Assembly: GCF_010668805.1 (NCBI RefSeq)
Contig: NZ_WUFT01000002.1
Span: forward strand, 62,001 to 126,000
Length of the DNA stretch: 64,000 bases
Source: Rhizobium phaseoli
Lineage (GTDB): Bacteria > Pseudomonadota > Alphaproteobacteria > Rhizobiales > Rhizobiaceae
Direction: 5' to 3'
The position numbers and the translations under genes are program-made. Shown one piece after another: positions 57,704-64,000 of the stretch. How positions within the stretch are numbered: the first letter of the stretch is position 1; each line of letters opens with the position of its first letter. The notes below the pieces were generated by a model. That model was not told the DNA's origin. It saw only the letters and a program-made list of their open reading frames with translations, and did not search any database.

Positions 57704-58960
57704 ATGGTGATCGCGACAATGAATGACAGCGACGGTTCGACGATTGCCGCCCGCATGCGGGTGAAAAGCCGCGGCAGCGCGAAAAACAAGGCGCAGTTGC
57801 GAGCGCTGCTGCTGGTCGCGCCTTTATTGATCTTTCTGCTGCTCGTCTTCGTGCTGCCCATTGCCCTGTTGCTGACGCGGGCGGTTGACAACAGGGCGGC
57901 TTCGGCCGCCCTGCCATACACGATGTCGGCTCTATCAGCCTGGGATGAACAATCGCCGCCGGACGAAGCGCTGTTTGCCGCCTTTGCCGCCGATCTGAAA
58001 CAATCGCCCCGCGACCAGATCGCCGAGGTGGCCAAGCGTCTCAACTATTATGAGACAGGCATGCGCTCGATGCTGTTGAAAACCGCCCGCACCATCCGCA
58101 TCGCCGCGCCGCCGTATAAGCCGGCTTTTGTTGCCATCGATCCCAAATGGGAGACACCGCACTACTGGACGCTCATCAAGAATGCGTCGCCGCCCTTCAC
58201 TGACTACTACCTTCTCGCCTCGCTCGACCTGGAGCGCGACGCGTCGGGCGCCATCGGCAGGGTCTCGGCGGAGAATGCGGTACATGTCGATGTGCTGATC
58301 CGCACATTCGTCGTCAGCGCTTCGGTAACCGCGATCTGCCTGTTCCTCGGCTATCCCCTCGCCGCCCTGATCGCCCGCTCGAAAGGCGCCGTTGCCAATA
58401 CGCTGCTGATCCTGGTGCTTCTGCCATTCTGGACCTCGCTTCTGGTCCGCACCAGCGCCTGGGTCGTATTGCTGCAGGGACGCGGCGTGATCAACTCGGC
58501 ACTCATCTGGCTGGGCCTGGTCGACCCCGCACATCCCCTCGACTTGATCTACAATCGCATCGGCGTCCTGATCGCCATGACCCATATTCTGCTGCCCTTC
58601 ATGGTGCTGCCGATCTACAGCGTCATGAAAAGCATCCCCCCGGTCTATCTGAGGGCCGCCTCGTCGCTCGGCGCGCCGCCGGTATCGGCTTTCTTGCGCA
58701 TATACCTGCCGATGAGCATGCCCGGTGTCAGCGCCGGCGGCTTGCTCGTCTTCATTCTGGCGCTCGGCTATTACATCACGCCGGCTCTGGTCGGTGGGCC
58801 GGGAGACCAGATGGTGAGTTATTTCATCGCCTATTATTCCAACCAGGTCACGAACTGGGGCATGGCGGCGGCTCTAAGCACGATCCTGCTGGTGGCGGTG
58901 CTGATCCTCTACGCCGTTTACAATCGCATCGTCGGCATCGACAGGCTGAGGATAGGCTGA
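57704..58960 (+). CDS. Polyamine-type ABC permease (PotB-like)
   Basis: A 418-residue permease. The first TM helix (about 32-52, LLVAPLLIFLLLVFVLPIALLL) is followed by an unusually long periplasmic segment (about 55-195), then the core with VHVDVLIRTFVVSASVTAICLFLGYPLAALIA, FWTSLLVRTSAWVVLLQ, and the EAA loop YLRAASSLGAPPVSAFLRIYLPMSMPG. The ATG at 57704 is used; MND four codons later is possible. The stop shares a base with the next ATG. Confidence 0.9.
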   Translation: MVIATMNDSDGSTIAARMRVKSRGSAKNKAQLRALLLVAPLLIFLLLVFVLPIALLLTRAVDNRAASAALPYTMSALSAWDEQSPPDEALFAAFAADLKQSPRDQIAEVAKRLNYYETGMRSMLLKTARTIRIAAPPYKPAFVAIDPKWETPHYWTLIKNASPPFTDYYLLASLDLERDASGAIGRVSAENAVHVDVLIRTFVVSASVTAICLFLGYPLAALIARSKGAVANTLLILVLLPFWTSLLVRTSAWVVLLQGRGVINSALIWLGLVDPAHPLDLIYNRIGVLIAMTHILLPFMVLPIYSVMKSIPPVYLRAASSLGAPPVSAFLRIYLPMSMPGVSAGGLLVFILALGYYITPALVGGPGDQMVSYFIAYYSNQVTNWGMAAALSTILLVAVLILYAVYNRIVGIDRLRIG

Positions 58961-59782
58961 TGACGAACTTCCTTTCTTTCCCGCGGCTGTTTTCGATACT
59001 CTCGTGGCTGGCCGGCGGCGTTGTGATTCTGTTCCTGATCGCGCCGATCGTCGCGATCGTGCCGCTGTCCTTCAATGCCGAGCCGTTCTTCACCTATCCC
59101 ATGCCCGGCCTGTCGCTGCGGTGGTATCGCGAATTCTTCGATTCCAACGTCTGGCAGCTGGCGCTGAGAAACAGCATCATCGTCGCTGTCTGCGCCACTG
59201 TCCTGTCGACCTTTCTCGGCACGCTTGCCGCGATCGGTCTCAGCCGGCCATCCTGTCCGGCGCGGGCCACGCTGACCGCCATCCTGATCTCACCGATGAT
59301 CGTGCCGGTCATCGTTTCGGCGGTCGGCATCTATTATGCCTTCGCCGCCGTCGGGCTGCTCAACAGCCTGACGGGGCTGGTGCTAGCCCATACGGCCATC
59401 GGTGCGCCCTTCGTGGTGATCACCGTGACGGCGACACTCGCAAGCTTCGATCACAATCTGATGCGAGCAGCATCCAGTCTCGGCGCAACCCCAGTCGAAG
59501 CGACCTTGCGCATCATGCTGCCGGTCATCGCGCCTGGAGTGGCATCCGGCGCCCTCTTTGCCTTCGTGACTTCGTTCGACGAAGTGGTGATCGCGCTCTT
59601 CATCGCCGGTTCTGAGGAACGCACGCTGCCGCGCCAGATGTGGAGCGGCGTACGGGAAACGCTGAGCCCGACAATCGCTGCCGTCGCCACCCTCCTCATC
59701 CTGTTTTTCAACACTGTTTCTCGCCACGATCCAATGGCTGCAGCGACGCGCTGAACGCCAGAAGATTGCGCACAGGGGCTAA
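58960..59782 (+). pseudogene. Polyamine-type ABC permease (PotC-like), C-terminal frameshift
   Basis: The 264-residue open frame (58960-59754) encodes a PotC-type permease: RWYREFFDSNVWQLALRNSIIVAVCATVLSTFLGTLAAIGLS, SPMIVPVIVSAVGIYYAF and the EAA loop LMRAASSLGATPVEATLRIMLPVIAPG. After LLILF the tail reads FNTVSRHDPMAAATR. Dropping one T from the T5 run at 59704-59708 gives instead a normal last helix, STLFLATIQWLQRRAERQ, to TAA at 59782. The lesion affects only the final helix, so partial function is possible, and the base may be a sequencing error. Confidence 0.7.
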
Positions 59783-59798
59783 TTCAGGGAGTTTGAGC

Positions 59799-60155
59799 AT
59801 GCAGATCGAGCGCTACGAAACCGGAAAGCGGATGAGCCAGGCCGTGACCTATGGCTGCTTCGTCTTCCTCGCAGGCCAGGTGGCCATCGACGCGCCTGGT
59901 GCCTCCGTCCGCGAGCAGACGACCAACATCCTGGCGCGGATCACGCGGCTTCTGGAGGGCGCAGGCAGCAATCCCACGAGAATCCTCAGCGCAACCATCT
60001 GGCTTGCGGATATATCGAGGTTCGAAGACATGAATGCCGTCTGGGATGCCTGGGTGCCAGCGGGCCATGCGCCGGCGCGTGCCACGGTCGAAGCAAGGCT
60101 CGCTGGGCCGGAATTTTCCGTCGAGATCGGCATTGTCGCGGCGATAGGAGAGTGA
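59799..60155 (+). CDS. RidA-family enamine/imine deaminase
   Basis: A 118-residue YjgF/RidA protein: ERYETGKRMSQAVTYGCFVFLAGQVAID at the start, EQTTNILARITRLLEGAGSNPTRILSATIWLADISRFEDMNAVWDAW, and GHAPARATVEARLAGPEFSVEIGIVAAIGE with the conserved Arg-Ala-Thr-Val-Glu stretch. RidA proteins hydrolyse reactive imines from PLP or FAD enzymes, which fits a DadA-like dehydrogenase in the same locus. ATG 59799 is chosen; the longer open frame overlaps the permease. Confidence 0.9.
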   Translation: MQIERYETGKRMSQAVTYGCFVFLAGQVAIDAPGASVREQTTNILARITRLLEGAGSNPTRILSATIWLADISRFEDMNAVWDAWVPAGHAPARATVEARLAGPEFSVEIGIVAAIGE

Positions 60156-60205
60156 CTGATCAGCGTCCGCCGTCATCTCGCCAGGACGGATATGATTTGA
60201 GAAAC

Positions 60206-61006
60206 TCACGTTCTCAATTGCGGCAATGCATCGCCGGCTAATGATAAAAGCGGCTCATAGTCGGCTTCGGAAAGCACGGCAAAATCGGCGAGGCCGAGTG
60301 TGGCGTGCGCCGCTGCCAGCGATTGGTCGTTGACGGCGGCGTAGAGCGCATTTCGTAGCAGAAGGACTCTGTCGTCAGAGGCATCGCCTGAAGTAATGAA
60401 TGGCAGGCCTGGACCTTTAGGCGTTTCGGCGATGATGCGGACCCCTTCAATCCGGCCGGGATCGAAGCGGCGGATATTGGCATAGGTGATACAATCGATC
60501 GCCGCGCTGTCCGCCCTGCCCTCAACGACGGCGGCGATGCTGCCGCCGTGGCTGCCGGTTTCAATGATCCGGCCGAAGAAGCGGCCCTCGCGGGCAAGCG
60601 GAGCGACGGCCGCGCGAAAGAGATTGCTGCCGGAATTGCTGTCGGGGCTGTTGATTGCAGCCGTGGTGCCGCGCAGATCCTCCAGCGTGCGAAGGGAAGA
60701 ACCCGTGCGGACGATGATGAAGCTGCACATCAGCGGGCCGTCACAGCCGGGATGATCATAGACCGGCGTCGCCACCAGGCGAACTTTGCCGCGCAGGCGG
60801 CTGGCAAAGGGATAGCCGCATGTCTGCGAGAGGAGAAGATCCGGCCTCAGCCAGGCGTCGTCATAAGCCACCGTCCGATCGAGCGTCTCGGGCAGGTCCG
60901 TCAGGCCGGCCTGCGAGAGATAATGCCGGAGGAACGACCAGAGCTCGGCCGTCGCACCTGCAAGCGGCTGGGGTGTGAGATACATTGCTATACGGGCGAA
61001 TTGCAT
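60206..61006 (-). CDS. PhnD-like periplasmic-binding-fold protein without signal peptide
   Basis: A 266-residue protein of the phosphate/phosphonate-binding (PhnD) superfamily. Seen are AMYLTPQPLAGATAELWSFLRHYL, LLLSQTCGYPFAS, the DLRGTTAAINSPDSNSGSNLFRAAVAP block (ligand loop), GSHGGSIAAVVEGRADSAAIDCITYA, and ETPKGPGLPFITS. It has no signal sequence from ATG 61006 and no neighbouring phosphonate permease. It may be a cytosolic sensor or a reused binding domain. It follows the aldehyde dehydrogenase gene (gap 41 bp) in the same direction. Confidence 0.75.
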   Translation of the reverse strand: MQFARIAMYLTPQPLAGATAELWSFLRHYLSQAGLTDLPETLDRTVAYDDAWLRPDLLLSQTCGYPFASRLRGKVRLVATPVYDHPGCDGPLMCSFIIVRTGSSLRTLEDLRGTTAAINSPDSNSGSNLFRAAVAPLAREGRFFGRIIETGSHGGSIAAVVEGRADSAAIDCITYANIRRFDPGRIEGVRIIAETPKGPGLPFITSGDASDDRVLLLRNALYAAVNDQSLAAAHATLGLADFAVLSEADYEPLLSLAGDALPQLRT

Positions 61007-61047
61007 GCTGGTCTTTCTTTTGCGGCATGCGCAAATGTCGACCAAGG

Positions 61048-62502
61048 TCAGCCAATGCCACCCAAACATACATACTTAAGTTCGGTATATTCGTCCAACC
61101 CGTGCCTGGAGCCTTCGCGGCCAAGACCCGACATTTTCACGCCGCCGAACGGCGCCTCGGCGGTGGAGACGAGACCGGTATTGACGCCGACCATCCCATA
61201 TTCGAGCGCTTCGGCAACGCGGAAAACCCGCGACAGATCGCGCGCGTAGAAATACGAAGCAAGCCCGTACTCGGTGTCGTTTGCCTGTTCGATGACATCT
61301 CGCTCGTCGCGGAACCGAAAGAGCGGCGCCAGAGGCCCGAAGGTTTCCTCGCGGGCAACCTGCATGCCGGCCGCAACGTTGCGCAGAATGGTCGGTTCGA
61401 AGAAAAGGCCGCCGAGTGCGTGGCGTTTGCCGCCTGAAACGAGTCCTGCACCCTTTGCGACGGCATCGCTAATATGCGTCTCGATCTTGGCAACAGCATT
61501 TTCGTCGATGAGCGGACCGAGCACGACGTCGCGCTCCAGGCCGTTGCCGACCTTCAGTGCCGAAACGGCGGTTGCCAGCTTGGCGACAAAAGCCTCGTAG
61601 ACGCCATCCTGGACATAGAGCCGGTTGGCGCAGACGCAGGTCTGGCCATTGTTGCGGAACTTGGCGATGATCGCGCCTTCGACGGCAGCGTCGAGATCGG
61701 CGTCGTCAAAGACGATGAAGGGTGCATTGCCGCCAAGTTCGAGGCCGAGCTTTTTGATCGTCGGCGCACATTGCCGGTAAAGCAGCTCGCCCGTTCGCGT
61801 CGAGCCGGTGAAGGTCAGGACCCGGATGTCACGGCTTGCCGTCAGCGTCCCGCCGATTGCGACAGCGTCACCGGTGACGATGTTGAGGAGGCCTGCCGGC
61901 AGGCCGGCGCGCTCGGCGAGAACGGCGATGGCGATTGCCGAGAATGGCGTCTGCGGCGCCGGCTTGAGAACGACGGCGCAGCCGGCGGCGAGTGCCGGGC
62001 CGACCTTGCGGGTGATCATCGCGTTCGGAAAGTTCCAGGGCGTGATGGCGGCCACCACGCCTGCGGGCTGACGCAGGACGAGAATGCGCTTGTCCGGCTG
62101 GTGCCCCGGTATGGTTTCGCCGTTGATGCGTCTTGCCTCTTCGGCGAACCATTCGATGAAGCTCGCGCCATAGGTGATCTCCCCCTTGGCCTCAGCGAGC
62201 GGTTTTCCCTGCTCCAGCGTCAGGATCATCGCCAGATCGTCACGGTTTTCGATCATCAGGCGATGCCATGCCTTGAGAACGGCGGCGCGCTCGCCGGCGG
62301 TCTTCTTTGCCCAAAGCTTCTGGGCAATGACGGCAGCGCGGATGGCTTCCTCCGTTTCCGCCGCCCCGAGGTCGGGGACCGCGCCCAGCTTCTCGCCCGT
62401 CGCCGGATTGCGGACGGTCGTTGCCGGACGGCCTTCCGCTTCGATCCAACGGTCGGCGACCGGGCATGCTTGACGGAAGAGCGAGGGATCACTGAGTTTC
62501 AT
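61048..62502 (-). CDS. gabD: NAD(P)-dependent succinate-semialdehyde-type dehydrogenase
   Basis: A 484-residue aldehyde dehydrogenase. Seen are WIEAEGRPATTVRNPATGEKLGAVPDLG at the N-terminus, ITPWNFPNAMITRKVGPALAAGC, FTGSTRTGELL, the catalytic Glu in LELGGNAPFIVF and the catalytic Cys in FRNNGQTCVCANR, and the C-terminal GGVKMSGLGREGSRHGLDEYTELKYVC typical of GabD. It oxidises succinate semialdehyde (or a related omega-semialdehyde) to the acid, the end of GABA/polyamine breakdown. ATG 62502 follows the ATPase gene by 11 bp, so it belongs to the second importer operon. Confidence 0.9.
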   Translation of the reverse strand: MKLSDPSLFRQACPVADRWIEAEGRPATTVRNPATGEKLGAVPDLGAAETEEAIRAAVIAQKLWAKKTAGERAAVLKAWHRLMIENRDDLAMILTLEQGKPLAEAKGEITYGASFIEWFAEEARRINGETIPGHQPDKRILVLRQPAGVVAAITPWNFPNAMITRKVGPALAAGCAVVLKPAPQTPFSAIAIAVLAERAGLPAGLLNIVTGDAVAIGGTLTASRDIRVLTFTGSTRTGELLYRQCAPTIKKLGLELGGNAPFIVFDDADLDAAVEGAIIAKFRNNGQTCVCANRLYVQDGVYEAFVAKLATAVSALKVGNGLERDVVLGPLIDENAVAKIETHISDAVAKGAGLVSGGKRHALGGLFFEPTILRNVAAGMQVAREETFGPLAPLFRFRDERDVIEQANDTEYGLASYFYARDLSRVFRVAEALEYGMVGVNTGLVSTAEAPFGGVKMSGLGREGSRHGLDEYTELKYVCLGGIG

Positions 62503-62512
62503 AGGAGGACTC

Positions 62513-63589
62513 TCAACAGAAGACGTGAGCGGCACCCGGATCGAAATCCAGATGCACCGTATCTCCACGGCTAAGCCCGGTGATCGCTTCGTGACCGAAC
62601 GGCAGGCGAACCGCCAGCGCCTCGCCCTTCGCCGTTTCGGTGGAAACGTGGATATTGTTGCCGAGGAAAGTGATGTCACTGACGGTGGCGGCGAGACTCG
62701 CTCCCGCTTGGGCGCGCGACAGCCGAATGCGCTCCGGCCTCAGCATCAAGGCTGCCTTTGTGCCGGCAGCCCCTTTTCCATGCACCGGAATGCTGTTGAA
62801 GACGGCGCCGCCGCCAAGTGAAATCGTAGCCTGCCCATCGGACGACGACAGCAGGTCGCAGGAAATGAAGTCGCTGTCGCCGATGAATTCGGCGACGAAG
62901 CGGGTCTTCGGATTGGCGTAGAGTTCAGGGCCTGTGCCGATCTGGTCGATGACGCCCTTGGAAAAGACGGCGATGCGGTCGGAGAGCCGCAGAGCCTCCT
63001 CCTGATCGTGGGTGACGTAGAGGATCGTCACTTCGGTTTGCTGGTGGATGCGGCGGATCTCGTGCTGGATTTCCTCGCGAAGCTTCTTGTCGAGCGCCGA
63101 CAGCGGCTCGTCCATCAGAAGCACCGGCGGATCATAGGCAAGGGCTCTGGCAAGGGCGACACGCTGCTGCTGGCCGCCGGACATCTGCGCCGGCTTGCGG
63201 TCCTCGAAACCTTCAAGCCGGACAAGGCGCAGCATCTCCTTCACCTTGGTGTCGACCTCGGCCTTGGACTTGCGCCTGACCTTCAGCGGAAAGGCGATGT
63301 TTTCGCCCACCGTCAGATGCGGAAACAGGGTGTAACGCTGGAACACCATGCCGATGTTGCGCTTGTGCGACGGTGTGGCGAGCAGGGTCTTGCCCTCGAG
63401 CGTAATGTCGCCTTTCGTCGGATTGTCAAATCCCGCCAGAATGTAGAGCGTCGTGCTCTTGCCGGATCCGGACGGGCCGAGAAAGGTCAGGAATTCCCCG
63501 CGCCGGACGTCGAGCGTGACGTCGTGCACGGCGACCACGGGGCCGTATTCCTTGCGTATTCCGCGGATCTGAAGGAATGGTTCGTTCAT
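62513..63589 (-). CDS. Second polyamine-type ABC ATPase (PotA-like)
   Basis: A 358-residue ATPase. Walker A is GPSGSGKST, signature MSGGQQQRVALARAL, Walker B VLLMDEPLSALD, H-loop YVTHDQEEALRLSD, and a TOBE domain (about 270-355). It is related to but distinct from the ATPase at 55456. The ATG overlaps the permease stop by 4 nt and gabD follows after 10 bp, suggesting an importer that feeds a semialdehyde route. Confidence 0.9.
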   Translation of the reverse strand: MNEPFLQIRGIRKEYGPVVAVHDVTLDVRRGEFLTFLGPSGSGKSTTLYILAGFDNPTKGDITLEGKTLLATPSHKRNIGMVFQRYTLFPHLTVGENIAFPLKVRRKSKAEVDTKVKEMLRLVRLEGFEDRKPAQMSGGQQQRVALARALAYDPPVLLMDEPLSALDKKLREEIQHEIRRIHQQTEVTILYVTHDQEEALRLSDRIAVFSKGVIDQIGTGPELYANPKTRFVAEFIGDSDFISCDLLSSSDGQATISLGGGAVFNSIPVHGKGAAGTKAALMLRPERIRLSRAQAGASLAATVSDITFLGNNIHVSTETAKGEALAVRLPFGHEAITGLSRGDTVHLDFDPGAAHVFC

Positions 63590-64000
63590 TGTTTCAGTAC
63601 CTTACGCACGACGGCTACCAGGGCCATCAAGATGATCGTCAAAAGGATGAGCAGGGTCGACGCGGCTGCGACAACAGGCGTCAGGTCTTGCCGCAGCGTC
63701 GCCCATACCTTCACGGGCAGGGTCTGCAGGGTCGGGCTGGACATGAAGATCGCCACCACCACCTCATCCCAGGATGTCAGGAAGGAGAAGACGGCCGCCG
63801 AAAACAGCCCATGGCTGATCGCGGGAAGGGTGACCCGGATTTTTGCCTCAAGGGGCGAGGCGCCGCAGAGCACCGCCGCATCCTCGATCGACTTGTCGAA
63901 ACCTTCAAGCGCACTCGATATGGACAGGATTGAGAAGGGCAGCGCCAGCACGAGGTGCGAAATGACGAAGCCCGTCAAGGTGCCGCCAAGGCCGATCCTG
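63586..64000 (-). CDS. Polyamine-type ABC permease (PotC-like), partial
   Basis: The C-terminal 137 residues of a permease, cut by the right edge of the window. Seen are IGLGGTLTGFVISHLVLALPFSI, the EAA loop SIEDAAVLCGASPLEAKIRVTLPAI, SFLTSWDEVVVAIFMS, and a last TM helix ending VAVVRKVLKQ. The frame is open to base 64000. It overlaps the downstream ATPase start by 4 nt. The rest of the operon, including its binding protein, lies outside. Confidence 0.88.
   Translation of the reverse strand, partial: RIGLGGTLTGFVISHLVLALPFSILSISSALEGFDKSIEDAAVLCGASPLEAKIRVTLPAISHGLFSAAVFSFLTSWDEVVVAIFMSSPTLQTLPVKVWATLRQDLTPVVAAASTLLILLTIILMALVAVVRKVLKQ

Overview
The window looks like part of a fast-growing rhizobium (Rhizobium leguminosarum/etli type). 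The evidence is a high-GC sequence, dense polycistronic operons joined by ATGA/TGATG overlaps, many solute-binding-protein ABC importers, a family-5 (Dpp/Agp-like) transporter that plausibly carries oligosaccharides, and a rhizobial-style palindromic intergenic repeat. No rRNA, tRNA, CRISPR array or replication origin was seen. The replicon cannot be told from sequence alone; the accessory, catabolic content would suit a large plasmid or chromid.

Layout. 1-2.3 kb is a decayed edge: a MobA-like nucleotidyltransferase with an in-frame stop, about 0.7 kb without a convincing gene, and two broken insertion sequences spliced together. 2.4-3.2 kb holds a cadherin/VCBS-like surface protein gene with its own promoter. 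3.3-11.4 kb (minus strand) is a seven-gene branched-chain keto-acid operon: SDR, thiolase, acyl-CoA dehydrogenase, then E1-alpha, E1-beta, E2 and E3. An AraC-type regulator is divergent to it. 12.9-18.8 kb (plus) is a leucine/isovalerate operon (isovaleryl-CoA dehydrogenase, both methylcrotonyl-CoA carboxylase subunits, a MaoC hydratase and a CitE-like lyase). Together these take Val/Ile/Leu skeletons towards acyl-CoA intermediates.

18.8-26.8 kb is an RND efflux system: an outer-membrane factor, a histidine kinase/response regulator pair, and a divergent membrane-fusion protein plus RND pump. A repeated OmpR-type box lies in both relevant promoter regions. 26.9-41.8 kb is a glycoside-use locus. 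A minus-strand operon encodes a family-5 ABC importer, an IolB-type isomerase, an alpha-L-iduronidase-like GH39 enzyme, a TIM-barrel isomerase, a 2-hydroxyacid dehydrogenase and an enolase-superfamily protein. A divergent LacI regulator and a GH29 alpha-L-fucosidase are controlled through LacI-type palindromes. 41.9-44.1 kb holds an AT-rich, probably acquired methyltransferase gene and a doubly frameshifted M24 peptidase. 44.2-51.8 kb is a second sugar locus: a LacI regulator, a perfect palindromic operator, a GH78 alpha-L-rhamnosidase and a CUT1 sugar ABC transporter.

51.8-52.4 kb is a ParD/RelE-type toxin-antitoxin pair. 52.5-64 kb appears to serve amino-acid or polyamine-like nitrogen compounds: a DadA-like dehydrogenase and a MocR/GntR regulator; a divergent PotABCD-like importer whose binding-protein gene and last permease gene carry frameshifts; RidA; a cytosolic PhnD-like protein; a succinate-semialdehyde-type dehydrogenase; and the start of a second Pot-like importer running off the right edge.

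Recurring themes: all three glycosidases lack signal peptides, so oligosaccharides are probably imported whole and cut in the cytoplasm. Each of the three importer operons with a complete binding-protein/permease junction has a stem-loop there. At least five single-base lesions (one stop, four frameshifts) break otherwise well-conserved genes.
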